64,000 nt of DNA. Source: Varroa destructor. Taxonomy: Eukaryota > Arthropoda > Arachnida > Mesostigmata > Varroidae. The DNA lies in the NCBI RefSeq assembly GCF_002443255.2, contig NW_019211455.1, positions 5,500,597 to 5,564,596 of the forward strand, read 5' to 3'. How positions within the stretch are numbered: position 1 is the first letter of the stretch; each line of letters begins with the position of its first letter. The translations under genes and the position numbers were made by a program. The notes beneath the pieces are model-generated. The model saw nothing but the letters and a program-made list of their open reading frames with translations, had not been told where the DNA came from and searched no databases. Positions 22,020-34,420 of this stretch are shown one piece after another.

Positions 22020-25000
22020 CTGTCCATTTTTTGCTTTGGTCCTGAATGGCGATGTTTCGTTCCAATATGCTGCGACCCCAGGTCCTATGGACAGTCCTGC
22101 AACGGTCCGTTGAACAGAAGCGGTACCGCTGCCGCGGACCTGTCCAAATCATTTGCCTGCTAAAATGATTAACTTCGCAGGGATCCATCCTCTCCACAAC
22201 TTTTGGATGAAGAGGAGGCGGCGGGGTTGATGACGCTCATGATGGCAGGCACGCGGTCATACCCTTAGTCATGGCCATGCTCGGCGACTTTCCCTACGTG
22301 CAGTTCTCTTCTTTCTCTATTTTTATAGCCATAGCTAGTCATGCGATTCTCAATCGAGAAAAATAGAGACTGGAAGTTGTACACTGTCGCCATTATCAAC
22401 ATCGTCACTATTAGGAACAGTAGGAAAACTATGATTTTAGCCGAAGACTACTCTGGGTTTTTGTTGGTTCGATTTTAGTTCGACCTACTCAAAGTTAAGG
22501 TAGCTTGGCGACGTCTCCGATCAATCGATGACAGTTTCAAAATGGCACGTTGCGCCACTAACGCGGAGCCTACTGGATACTTTAAGTAGACTGAGGATAT
22601 ATATGCCGTTAGAGTAGCATACTCTCCATGGAAAAACCTCCGGTTGATCACTAGTAGATATCTCCTCGGGGCAAGTGCTTGTAATGAGGCCTTTTCGGCG
22701 GTAGCGGCGACGACACATTGGCGGCGTCGACGCCAGCATCGTCTCAAGATCTTGAGTTTTCTTCAAAAAAACTCCTTTCGATGTTCACCCCTTACCGCAC
22801 TCAGTAGCTTCTATCTAAAAACGCTGTTCTGTTTTCCACGACGAAGAGGAAAAAGACGGAAAAGGAGAACAGGGTCCATGGGAGGGATCGAGAATTATTT
22901 TTATACTTTTTTTTTTTATCTACTCCTTGCCCGTCAAAGTGTGGCATTGTAGCCGCTTTTTATACATCGCATAGCCGAAAAATAAGGGTAAAAATTTTGT
23001 TTACGTGCAAATATACATGGGAATGTGACGCCATCGATGCAAATTGGCGCCTGCGGGGATGGCCACAGATGGCTCAATGGCTGGCTGGACACTTTTGATA
23101 CACTTCTCGTTTGCATCGAGACGAGAGATAGACAAGGAAAACTACCTTCGGAGTTCTGAATTTCTATGACTGAGTCCGCAGACATGAAATGTGCTCGTGA
23201 TAGGAATGGCTTACAAGCTGGATTCGTCCTCTGTTATGTACTACTGGCAGTTCTATGGTATCTAGTAACAACGCATACTATAACCTGACGGAATCGTCTT
23301 TAGCTAGGAAACCACCCAGCTCTAGCAATAGCATTTTACTATGAGGGTCAGACTCGCATGTGACGAGTCTACAACTCTGAGTATGGGCCTTCTCATAACC
23401 TAATGGCTCTGGATCGACAATACCTGAGCTAGTAATTGATCTCTCATTCAAATCTGTCACCGGCAGTCACTTTGGGCAAAGGCAGGAGCACCATAGTTAG
23501 AGGCTCACTCACACACAAGGCTGTTGTGCCTTGTCCTATCTCTGCTTCAGTGTATATTGCCTGAGGCTTCCCTAGGGAGTTGGTCCTTTTTCTTTTTAAT
23601 GCTGCATGTCATGTTCTGTCAATCTACAGTAAGACATCTGCGCTTAACTCAAGCCTCGTGTATATCTCGTTTTGTTAAGCACCCCGAGAAAACCGGCTAA
23701 TGGCGCCGATGATCACACGCGCCTTATTTTAAGCCGTATCAGAACGCTACGACAAAGGTTCATGGAGTCGTATCGCCCACGTCACTTTACGCAGAGCTGA
23801 GCTATAACTAGGTACAAAAATACGGCAATGACATAGTTGATTTTTCTTTGCCTGCTAGCAGCCTCTTTTTTCTGAAACTGATCAAGCAAACGAAGATGTT
23901 GGAGATAAAATCAAGATGATTTTAATTTTCCGTTGCCGACTGCGCCGTGGTTCCGCGAATATTTTGCCGTCCTTGACGAATTTTTCAACCATAGGGGCTC
24001 CTGCTGTTGAATCCCAACGTGCTCTAAGTGAGTCTGTTCTATGCTTTTCCGCAATACGTCACAAGTGTTGAGAAACGCTCTAATAATGAAATATCTAGCA
24101 AACAGCATTAATGAAGCGCAAATTCTGTACTGGCGCTGATATTTTAAACATCCTTATCTAAGGGAAATTGCCTCAATTTCACTTAGAAGTTCCCCTTGCT
24201 TTTAAGAAACTTCGGCTCGTCTGCTTCCCAGCCGTTCGCAATGCTCAATAAGTTGCACACATGATCGACCAACCGGCAGACCGAGCTCTTCGACGCAACT
24301 CTCGCAGTTACTAGCTGACCGTGAGGCCCTACAGGTAAATCGCATGGCGCCAGTGCGTTTCACGTCATAGAGTAGCAATATATAGTCCACGAAGGGTAGC
24401 ACGATACCAGTCAGAGTATACTACCGTTCACCCCTTCCGCTTGCAAGAATATGCTAGTAATAGCATACTCTTGCCCTATGCGGACTGCTGGCCTTCTCGC
24501 GTAGCTTGGCCGAAAAGGAGACGCGTTTCCCACATTATGGTCGACCGAGGTAATTCACACCCTGGCCCACACAATGGCCGTTGAACACGACTACTTGTAA
24601 TCATAAGACACGAAGAGATACAAGAGGCGCGGGACACGATGTAGGAAGGGAGGAAAGGATCTCAACCGGCAGCAACTTTATCCCGAATTTGCGTTAGGGT
24701 GTAATTTTCAGTTCCTTTTATACGGAAATTTGAGTCTGCAATAGAGCGAGTCATTGGACAGCCTCAGAGGCTAGTTTGTACCTAGGCACGGTCTCTCAGT
24801 TGCACAAATGAAACATTGTCCGCTAGTGTATGACAGATCACATATAAGCTCTGATGGCATTTGAACGTGCCGACGTTCGGGGTACTGGCATATCATTTAT
24901 GCCACGACCAATTATAGGAACGTGTATATTGTTACATATCAGTAAATTTGAGCTATCATAGCCTGAATCTCCTAAGAACTTTTTAAAATTCAGAGAATGT

Positions 25001-25562
25001 ATCATTGCTTTGGGTTAAAGTGACAGAAAACTTTTAATAAGAAATTCCGCTATCGAATTCGGTTTTCGTACAAATAATAAACAATCATCCTTCTAGCCCA
25101 TCAAGAACCCGATATGACAATAAACGCCTCCCGTTTACCGGACGGCTTAGTGAAGTCTTCTAGTTCGAACGAATTTATGTTTGGCCACATTTCTCATCAT
25201 TTCGCATTTTCTCTCTATTATACATACATATTTATGTAGTTGCGACAGCCGTTTACCTCGAGCACCTCATGCGCAGGACAGAACTCTCAAGAAATGGAGG
25301 TGGCTAATCTTTGTACACAACTGATGAAAGAAGAATGATCAGCGCTCGTGAGAGCCGGCACGTGTTATAGCTGATAGTCGAATGGTGTCGTCGAAGACCG
25401 TGAGTTTTCTGAGATCCGAAGGACTATGTACATGTTTGCTAGCGACTTAGCTACGAACTCACTATATTTTGAAGAGGCTTAGGATTTAACGATTATCTTC
25501 ATGTGCCATGCGGCCGGAGCGAGGGCTCTTTGGTCATTCGTTCGTTCATAGCGATTATTGAA
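22020..25562. other. Largely featureless stretch
   Basis: Open frames at 22475-22766 (minus) and 22644-22952 (plus) lie in a mildly G/C-rich patch and carry no recognisable motif. No repeat or RNA gene was recognised. Confidence 0.4.
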
Positions 25563-25994
25563 GTTGTCTGCAGAACTGATACGTATGAGAAACTCAAACT
25601 TGTGATAAATGCGTTCGACAAAACAAATTCACTTAAGAATCTTCAATAGACGCAATGAGCTGGTCACTCTGTATTTGTATCTTTGTCTGCAAACGATGCT
25701 AACAAACATAAAATGCCATTCCAAATCATGGTTGGGTTAAGACAAGGTGTATTCCTAAAACCCATTGTGATTATAGTTTGTAATATCTTTTCGAGTAGCT
25801 CTGCTGTAATATCTATTTACGGTAGACAGGCCAAATGCCCCTTCGTTATCTGCTATCTTTTTAAAAATCAGGAATTTTATCGTTACGTATCCAATTTGGT
25901 ACCACAACGAACACGCAACGAAGCAGAACTTTATGCTTTCTTACCATTCGCGCCTGCTCAGATGAAGCACAACGTACTGGCAAAAACAAGTTGA
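25563..25994 (+). pseudogene. Decayed reverse transcriptase fragment (second LINE remnant)
   Basis: In one frame (25611 and 25683 are in register) it reads KLVINAFDKTNSLKNLQ, two stops, then MPFQIMVGLRQGVFLKPIV. This fits the RT order AFD...(variable)...F-x-V-x-x-G-x-R-Q-G-x-x-L-x-P, with AFD being motif A and GLRQG motif B. The spacing is slightly short, implying a small deletion. No YADD box follows in frame. It is not simply a copy of the 11.4-12.8 kb element, whose motif B is destroyed. Confidence 0.55.
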
Positions 25995-27097
25995 CTTTAA
26001 CCTAAGTATTTAATGTGCTCGATTTTCACGGAACCTGCTATTTGCGCTTTGTTACGCAAACGTACGTGTCTCCTTATAAAATGGAGACCTGAACGCCGAC
26101 GGTTCCGCCACGATTTGACGTAGCCTTAGTGCATTCGTGTTGGCTGAGGCAAGTGCCATCAGTGTTCCTGCGGGAGGCTTGAGGGCTCGTGTTGGAGAGC
26201 TGGACCCTCATGTGGATATCTCTGAGAGACCGAGAGCCATTTCCCCGGCCCCGATGAGGCGTAACGCGTTAGTCGCTTGACATATGTAACGTTGCAATGC
26301 TTGAGCACTAGCCGAATATCTCTATGACTAAAAAAGGGAGCCTCAAGAAAAGCAGGCAGCACTTCTGGGGTGAGGGTACGAGGCTGTTGCATCGATCAGC
26401 TATTAGCTATGGGCTTTGGGGGAAAGCTGAAGATAGACGACCAACCATGAACGACCCAGGTCTCTCCGTCTTCAAAGGGCCTGCGGCAAAATGACGATGC
26501 CCTCCCTGCATTTGCAGTGCCACTGGCATGAATCCACACTATGGATTGTTTTAGTTGGCAGACGTTCATTTTTCATGCTCGCTTATCAGTTCGATTCTTG
26601 AAAGCTGCACCGAAAACGCATAGGACGTAAGTGGAGAAAGGTAAGGGCTGGAGGAAATGGCACAGACGAATAAGTTTTGTGTGTCTTGTGATGCGCGAAT
26701 GTTGAAATGTGAGAATATGTCTTTAAAGGCTAAAGAAGCAGAAACGCATTTGGAATACGAGAGTCCAATACGGCCACTCATTGTACGTTGAATAGGGTAC
26801 ATTGTCAGGAAAGAACAGCGGTTCGAGACAGACGAGTGGGCGGCAGGCAACAGCCTTTTGGCAAGGGCACCAAGAAAGTTGAAGCGTGCGAATGCTTTTG
26901 TTCAGCCTGAGCTAGCAAGGACTGCCGCTCCCGCCTCCGCTCGTTCCTTTGTTCTTTTTTCTCTTCGTTTTTTCGTTTCTTGTTCAACTTCTCAGTATTT
27001 CTCTGCAATCGGTACATGTTTGCGCCTTTCGTATCTAACATCTAATTTCGATGCTCGGTCAAAAGAGCACCCTTAGCAAATTGGTACTTATATATAT
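25995..27097. other. Non-coding stretch before the gap
   Basis: Open frames here (26159-26392, 26566-26850 and 26805-27041, all minus) come from purine- or pyrimidine-biased sequence and show no domain. It runs into an AT repeat at 27091. Confidence 0.4.
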
Positions 27098-27197
27098 NNN
27101 NNNNNNNNNNNNNNNNNNNNNNNNNNNNNNNNNNNNNNNNNNNNNNNNNNNNNNNNNNNNNNNNNNNNNNNNNNNNNNNNNNNNNNNNNNNNNNNNN
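27098..27197. other. Assembly gap (100 N)
   Basis: Exactly 100 N, the usual placeholder for a scaffold gap of unknown size. Both flanks are AT dinucleotide repeat, so the assembly probably broke inside a long (AT)n microsatellite. Confidence 0.98.
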
Positions 27198-27198
27198 A

Positions 27199-27250
<52 letters not shown>

Positions 27251-27310
27251 ATATATATGTATGTGTGTATATATATAGAGAGAGAGAGGGGGGGGAGGGA
27301 GGGAGGGGGA
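27198..27310. repeat. Compound (AT)n/(GT)n/(AG)n/(G)n simple repeat
   Basis: AT repeats with GT variants run from the gap to about 27277, then AGAGAGAG, then a G-rich run interrupted by A. It continues the repeat seen at 27091-27097. Confidence 0.9.
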
Positions 27311-29996
27311 AGATATCACCGCTACATCGTAGTCGCAAAGTTCTATCTGCTTCGCAACTTCTTTCGACAGGAACCATCATAATCCTTCACGTAATACCCC
27401 CACAGCCCTATCTGAGGAAGACCCTTACGCAGCAAGCTACTGACAGGTCATACGCCAACGGACGCTATACTCTATGCTGACTCGCCGTGTTGCACCGCGT
27501 TTTATCTAGGTCTCGCATTCTGACATGACGAATTTCCACATAGATGACGCGACAGCTCTGTATTTGAGTTTTGAATCTGTGAAATAGTGCACTTCCTATG
27601 GGTGGAATTACCTGTTATAGACGACACCGTTTTTAAACAGGTATTTGATAACTAGAACTAAATCAACAGCACTCATATCTGGCGGTTGTAAAAATCGTGA
27701 TTAGCAAGCATGCCATTAAAGACTCTGTGGAATGAAGAGGCTTTTGATTCCACTCATAACTAAATTATAATTATTCCTTCCTCATATGTATGGATATGGT
27801 AATTTTATAGAGCCAAATATCAAATTTGTCTATTTCAATAACTTCTAGTATACTGTACATAATTGGTAAAATGGACGCTGTTTCAAATACGCTTCAGGTT
27901 TACCATGTGTTACCTGATAACAATAATTCAAATTTTTTTGTGATACATATATACGTAGGCTAGTTCTTTTCCGTCGCCTGTTGATTGTTATCTTTTAGTT
28001 AGTCGACGATCTAGAGGCAAGATTCACACTAGATAGTGATAAACTCATATAAAAGTTTGGCCGGGATCTTGTTCTACTAGACCCAATGTATCCCATCTTG
28101 TATTTCCTAGTTTCTCATTATGATTTTGCTACTAAATATTCCCATATCGACTTGAACGCTCCCATATTGCCTTCGCGTAGCAACTGCTTCTGCGGCCTAC
28201 CCATCCTAACCTGTCTCCTGTTTGATACGTGTTGGGAATTCGAAAAAGAAGGTAGCTCGAAGCGTTAGGTAGCGTTGGTGGCTGACTGAAGGACCGCCCA
28301 CGCTTACCGAACGCTACTGGCTCCATTGCTGCTGCAGGTGTGTATGTTAGTGGCAGTGCTGGCTTACACGGTTGGCAGGTAACATCCGTTTGACCCTGCC
28401 ATCCTGCCAGTAAAGCTGAGCGTTGGCTATGGCGCCTGTGGCGACACGACTAGTGCGGTTCAATACCAATATGAGCATCCAGAAGCCGCGTACCGCCTTT
28501 ATCAGCCGTTCCAGGGGTCAGTGAATCTAGCAGTCTGCAGGCTTTGCCCGCCAGTCGCCACCGAACGAACACGGGAATAAACCAAGCGGTCAGCGAAACG
28601 AGCAAAACATAACGTCACATCGCGATGTGCTGTCGCTGCGAACGCTGCAACTTCATTACTTAACTGGCCAGTACGTTTCTACGCTCCGAGTCTACTTCCT
28701 CTTCGAAACAGTGTATCAATATCGCGCTAGACACCTGCATAGGCCAACAATGCATCTAGTCTATAAGGCATAACTTGAATTGCTCCGCTTAATTCTTTAT
28801 CGCTACATAGTTGATAGGGCCTGGCAGTGACTGACTATTGTGTACGCGTTCAGAAGACATGCACATAAGTCTACGAATAGATGACACGTAAAAATAAAGA
28901 GCCCTGCTACATGTTTTGAGCTCACGACGATTCTTATCGAAGCCATGTACACTCTCCTCTGTTGAAAGAACATCGAAAGGAATGCCATTCTCGGCACATA
29001 ACTATTAGAAAGCGCAACGTACATCTAGTCGACGTCAATCAAAACAAGAGGATGCATTAAGAAAGGCAGCGCGAGATCAACGTATGATCATGTCATCCTG
29101 AGATGCAGTCTATAGTAGTGTGAGAGGTTTTCCCCTATGTATCGAATCTTTTCTCTCACTACACAGTGCTCTCATCTTTTCGATCATGCTTCGCTTCAGC
29201 CGTCACTCAGACCTCAGTAAGGCGTTCGGCTTTGTTATAACCGAGGTAGCGTCAACTGTTCGTCGGAGCTGTAGGGAAGATGTTTGCGCTACTCAGAAAG
29301 GGGCCAGTGATGAGATCAAAGCAAAATAGTGATGCTCACTTACACGTCGGAGACGGCCATGTATTAAAAGATCGTGTAAATAGGACCGAATCGTTCTGTT
29401 GTCAAACAGAAAGCAGTGCTTCCCTTCCTCGCTTGGCAGCGAGCTCAATAATCCTATTGTAAGTTTCGATTGCAGGAGCAAACGCGGACGCAGGGAACCG
29501 ATTTATTTATTTTTTCTATTTACCCCTCTAAGGCCGGTCGAATGGTCACACACTCGGTGTAATTCCCTCTTAGTTTAACCAAACTGGTTATCAAACAAGG
29601 TGTCCACAATAGGAGCTTAACTACAGTGGAAATTCTACCAAGACTGGATGAAGCTTTTATTCGTTGAGATTCGTTAGATCGTTGAGTTCTAGTTCTTCAC
29701 AAACTAGCTGGCAAACATTTCACGTACAAATTCCCATCATAGTTTTAAAATTAGTTGAAACAATGCAATCTTTATCAAGCAGTTTTTACAATAGTAGAAT
29801 TAAATAAAATGTAGATGATCAGGGGACTCTGATCACACGCACCGTTTCGGACTAATATAACGAGTGATTCATGTTCAACACTAAACCGAATATAACGTCT
29901 CGAATTTGACACAGCTTAACAAAGCAACTGAGATTAATAAATAGACAGACGCCGTCTTTTTAAGTTCGCTTAGAAGTTGTTTCTATCTATTTAATC
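27311..29996. other. Largely featureless stretch
   Basis: A G/C-richer patch at about 28180-28560 contains no supported gene. No RNA gene or repeat family was recognised. Confidence 0.4.
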
Positions 29997-30416
29997 CTAT
30001 ATCTCTATATTATCAGATATTGTGCAAGCTTTGGGTACATGAACTTGGTAACGAATCGGGACGCGGGGTGAACAAGTGTTTCCTAAAATATCTTCAAACT
30101 TTGCTGGAGCGCCAATGTCCTGGTAAGTCAACTTTTGGTACTTCTCCTTACGAAAGAGGCCTTCGAGAGAGAGCTGAGGTACCAAACTTGGGGGGTTACT
30201 GCAGATCGAGCTAGCCAGTGTTGTTTGGACGAGTTTGTTGCGTTTCTCACGGATCTGCTCGTCGTTAAGATAGCACGAACGATAGACTGTGTTTAGAACC
30301 AACAAGTATATTTGCAAACAGCGGCGAAAACGTTCGTTGTGCAGGAACTTCCGCGGTGTATGTGTCTTGTCCATAGTAAGCATAACATCGGTAACTAGTA
30401 TGGTTGACTGTTTCAC
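29997..30416 (-). CDS. Unassigned 139-codon minus-strand open frame
   Basis: First ATG at about codon 12 (MLTMDKTHTPRKFLHNERF). Over half the codons end in G or C, well above this AT-rich neighbourhood, which supports coding. The N-terminal half looks helical (FRRCLQIYLLVLNTVYRSC, then a charged EQIREKRNKLVQ). The C-terminal half is mixed (DIGAPAKFEDILGNTCSPR). No domain recognised. A plus-strand alternative at 30017-30122 has an acceptor (CTATATTATCAG) and a donor (CCTG|GTAAGTCA), so the strand is not settled. Confidence 0.32.
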   Translation of the reverse strand: MKQSTILVTDVMLTMDKTHTPRKFLHNERFRRCLQIYLLVLNTVYRSCYLNDEQIREKRNKLVQTTLASSICSNPPSLVPQLSLEGLFRKEKYQKLTYQDIGAPAKFEDILGNTCSPRVPIRYQVHVPKACTISDNIEI

Positions 30417-33270
30417 TCAATCAAGAGCGATTGGGAATTAAATAGACTGATAAGTTAAGGTTGGCTAGGCTAAAAATTCAGGATGTCAGTGTCGAGATCT
30501 AAAGAACTTTTCTAATTCTAAAAGCAGGAAAAATCTTCCTCATATTCTATGTTTTCGATGAAATTTGGACGCGCAAGCTTCTCTCTCCTCTCACGATAAA
30601 TCGATTTGTATGACCAGTCTACACAGCATCTTCTTGGAGGTCGCTGCTGTGCAAACTTTTTCAACCCGTTCCAATAGGCGATAGAGCACAAATGTCAGTC
30701 CCGAATAACTACCAAAATGAAGTAGTCGATAAATTTTTGACCCTGTTTTTACTAATAGGGGTAATGCATGAATTTTCGCGCAGTCTTACCCATTCTGAAA
30801 TACCTAAACTAATTAGGGAATTATTATTAACAAATGGCGTATCTATCTAGGTCACTATCATAATACTTATAAGATCCTTACAATAAAGCCAATCATTTGT
30901 AAATTAATTATATGTGTACTTCGTGTCGAACGAATATATATAAACATTAATCATTTACTTAACGTTTTGTAATTTTGGGTCACTTTCCTTTAGATTACTA
31001 TACCGAATAGAGCACATTTCTGTTTGTTCTTCATCCCGTCGTTGCACGTCCATAGGAAAATGAATGAAGTCCACAAAGAACCAAACATTTATTTAATAAA
31101 GTGAGGCTTATATTGCAGGTTCAGCGAATTTGCAAAAGAAAACAACATGAAATTAAAGGGACTGGCCTAAAAAGCGAACTCACAGCCAAGTTTGTCCAGA
31201 AACTATGAAGACTAAATATCTAAATTCATATTTGTCACCTATTTGAGAAGTATGAATATATTTAACTACTTAATTTCTAAAGTAACTTCTGACTTGTTTA
31301 GCTCTGCTTTGCTTCGTCTGCACATAATATATATTCGAATTTTGTATCCGAACACTCCCTGAAGACTATGCTTCACGTACACTCTTTAAGGACGTACTAG
31401 TTTTTAATTATGGTTTTTTTTTAACGTTCATTAGAAAAAAAAATACCTTTTTAGTGTAATGATGGCTGTAAATGTTTAATTCTATAACATTTGATTGAAC
31501 ATCACTGAGGATACCAATGGTTTATACGGTGTCGATAGGAGTCATCTTCACTGTAACAAGACAGATATGAAACTGCAAGTTTTTTTTGTATACACAGGGA
31601 AAAGTTACGTTCGTCGTTCTTCAGTCTACAATCGCTCTATTTAGTATACCTTATTCGAAATATCGACTGCAGAATGCGCGCCTACTCTTTATGAGGAGCA
31701 TATAGCCGGTTTACCTCTATGTCAACTTGAAGCATCCCGAGCCGCTTAGATGATTTGATATTCCTGCACCATTGTGATTGGCTGTTTTCTTTTTAGGTCC
31801 TACCTATGATTTCAAGTGTTGAAGCTACTTGTCGATTTACACACCTTCAGAGCTTCACGATGCGTTTACCTATCGACAAACTTTTATGATGAGAATATCT
31901 TGGTTTTTTTACGCAAATGGTCAAAGAAATCAGATTAAACGATCCAGACAGTCATTTTTTACCCTAAAATATCATGCCTTTATGATAATGAAAGTATAAA
32001 TGTACAGAGACGACATGTGAAGGTAGAGCATTTATCTTCAGCAATTTAACTTCAATGACAAGATGAACGGGTCTCAGATCCGTTAGCGATAACGCGCTTA
32101 TTCAGCCGACCTTATTTTTCCGACTTTAATACTAGGAAGTACTATTTGTATCCTGTGCCGATAGTGCGAGGGCTACCTAGTATGGCCTGTGACGCTCGTT
32201 ATCGATTTTACATTTTCACGTAACTTTTCATCCACATTGATAAGTTCAGTGGAAGGCAATACCATTCCGTTCTATCAGCTCCAGAATGAAGTTCCAAAAA
32301 TGTAGCTTTCCCATTTCGAATAAATTTAATTGTTTGCGAATCACCAAACTTAGCAGAGTCTAATACATAACAAGATCTTCCTTATGGGCACCTTTCATAG
32401 TTATCTAGACAAAGCAATTTACTCCATGTAATAGTGATTGGCGTTTAATATAACGTTATTAAATAGATCCAAGCTTTTATTTGTCTGAATCTAATTAATA
32501 TGTTTAGTATATGCCATGTTCTATAGTTAATAAAAATCTAGTCGGACCGACTACTTGTGCTAAATTATCACAATCAGACATTTTCCCCAACTTCCACTAT
32601 TTATGTGTGTAAACAAAACCTACTATGCGGCAGCCGCCACCATGGGTTTCCGATGCGACTATAAAACGTAATCGCTATCCCGATGTGTTTTTCTACATAT
32701 ATAGCTAAAGTGTGTGTACATATAAGCAAAGGTCTTATAGGAGGCGTAAGACACGACCGCCAACTTCAGCTAACTCGCCGGATGGACGATACGCTTCCTG
32801 CGTAAGAACATTTTCACTCGCAGAGCGAAGCTCGTTGGGATTAGCATTGCATATATCATATGAGATGTCGGGATAGCAAGGGAGGTGTCTCTACAGCTGA
32901 GAAGTAAGCGGCCCATGTACGCCATACGCAACTTCTATAGCTTAGTGAGAGTTACGTGAGGACCCTTCGCAATAACTGGTATCATATTGGCAAAAATCTC
33001 GTGTGTCTACTAGCTAACGCGAATACACTCGACTGTGTATTTCCTTCTATAAAACATGCACATTATGCTTAACGAGCTCCCGTATATCCGTAAACGCCAT
33101 ATTTCCCCATAGATCTAATACTGGTAGATGTTTGTTATTATTATGAGAAGTCCGCCGTACGATTACGTGTTTATACATGAGTATATATTTAATGTGTAAA
33201 GCGCCTACCTGAATTAGGTAGCACAATATAGAATGTAAAACAATATAACAACTGCGTGAGTAAAACTTGC
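30417..33270. other. AT-rich non-coding stretch
   Basis: Nothing recognisable apart from the short frame at 31068-31208. Open frames are scarce, as expected for intronic or intergenic AT-rich DNA. Confidence 0.45.
31068..31208 (+). other. Short open frame with coding-like residues
   Basis: A 46-codon frame in AT-rich DNA. A TTATATTGCAG acceptor-like site sits inside, just before VQRICKRKQHEIKGTGLKSE, and the frame ends LTAKFVQKL and TGA. It could be a terminal exon or decayed element. No family recognised. Confidence 0.15.
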
Positions 33271-33621
33271 CTATCCATTTCTCATTCGTCGACTGAGAAT
33301 CTCCTGAGAATACATGGCAGGTTTAACTTTACTTTCTACGCATTGTCGACTGTTGTCCAAAGCCTCCATGGTCACTAGCACCACCATACTCATCTTACGA
33401 ATGCCAGGCACCCGATTAAATATTAACCTCGAGAGATACCGTAGCCCAGAAGGGCTAAGGTAGCCTGCTAAAGCCACTGCTAGATTATAGACTATGGTTG
33501 TGCGGATGGCACGATACCCAGAAATAATGCACACCCGAAAAGGGGCGCGAATGACCTTAACAAAGAACGCCTGCAGCAACAGCAGTATCGGTAAGTGCAG
33601 TGTTATTCCACCAGGACCCAA
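33271..33621 (-). CDS. Unassigned minus-strand open frame, possibly membrane-spanning
   Basis: A 116-codon frame without an early ATG. It has two hydrophobic segments (LHLPILLLLQAFFVKVI and TTIVYNLAVALAGYL) separated by basic residues, followed by a polar tail. About half the codons end in G or C. That would fit a two-helix piece of a membrane protein, but no family is recognised and no clear splice sites were found. Confidence 0.22.
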   Translation of the reverse strand: MGPGGITLHLPILLLLQAFFVKVIRAPFRVCIISGYRAIRTTIVYNLAVALAGYLSPSGLRYLSRLIFNRVPGIRKMSMVVLVTMEALDNSRQCVESKVKPAMYSQEILSRRMRNG

Positions 33622-33817
33622 TATACACTTAAGTTCTATTCTATGTCCATTATATCCTTGTATCGACGACGGTTGTAAGGATATTGTAACCCTACTCTAG
33701 AACTAGGGTTAAAAACAGCGAGCAATAAAGAAAAAGACAGAACTAGGCCATTAGATCCCACCAATATTTCGTTTATTTTTGCAGGTAGAAAGTGCACGAA
33801 GTCGCTTCCGAGCACTG

Positions 33818-33840
33818 GACCCTTTTGATTGAAAAGGGTC
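33818..33840. repeat. Short perfect hairpin
   Basis: GACCCTTTT and AAAAGGGTC form a perfect 9-bp stem around GATTG. It lies 34 bases after a good acceptor-like site (TTTATTTTTGCAG, ending 33784). No function is evident. Confidence 0.6.
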
Positions 33841-34157
33841 ACGGAGGAGACCTCTTTGTCTGCGCACACTCGCGCGCTTCCTGACAACTTTTTCGTAGGT
33901 CTAACTGCTGACGTACCCCTGGCGTCGTTGGTGCCAGCCAACTGTAAGTAAGGGTAAAGTTGGCAAATAAGAAAAGGAAGGCAAAAGTGGCCAATTAATT
34001 TCAACCTGTCCTCCCTCCATACCGCATTGCACTGTTCGACTTCCTATAGCCGCCCGTCAGCCCTGGTTCCACAAGTCAGCTTAGCTAAACCCAGGCCTTC
34101 CTTCTGCTTTATGGGCTCTTCGCACTGGAGCTGAGGTGGATTTAGGGGCGGACGCGG

Positions 34158-34420
34158 CTAACGCCCGGACATCAAGGCCCTGATTGATAAGATGTCCATG
34201 TTGTGTGAAACGCTGCGTATGGCAATGCTGGTACTTGCCAGGAGGTGGCTTGAGATGGTGAGGTGTCAGGAAACCTATCGTGTGGTTGCAGTGCGCCTGA
34301 ACGAGAAGGAGTGGAGGGCAGGGACCAGCTTGTCCTAGCTTGGGACAATCTTTGCTCGGTTTCGCGGCAGAAAGCTGACGAACTCAATAGGATTAGAAAG
34401 AACTCAGGTAGGTTTAAACG
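34158..34420 (+). pseudogene. Possible frameshifted coding segment ending at a donor-like site
   Basis: One frame gives IKALIDKMSMLCETLRMAML then ARRWLEMVR. A second, overlapping frame gives DQLVLAWDNLCSVSRQKADE and LNRIRKNS, and stops at a good donor (ACTCAG|GTAGGT, GT at 34408). A third frame just upstream reads PSALWALRTGAEVDLGADAA. The pieces could be one alpha-helical protein broken by indels, or exon-like chance. No family recognised. Confidence 0.22.

Noticed and set aside
27042..27380. Open frames on both strands across the assembly gap
   Set aside because: They consist of Tyr/Ile codons from the AT repeat and of unknown residues from N bases.
33785..33832. Possible terminal exon after TTTATTTTTGCAG
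   Set aside because: The frame is open for only 15 codons before TGA and encodes nothing recognisable.
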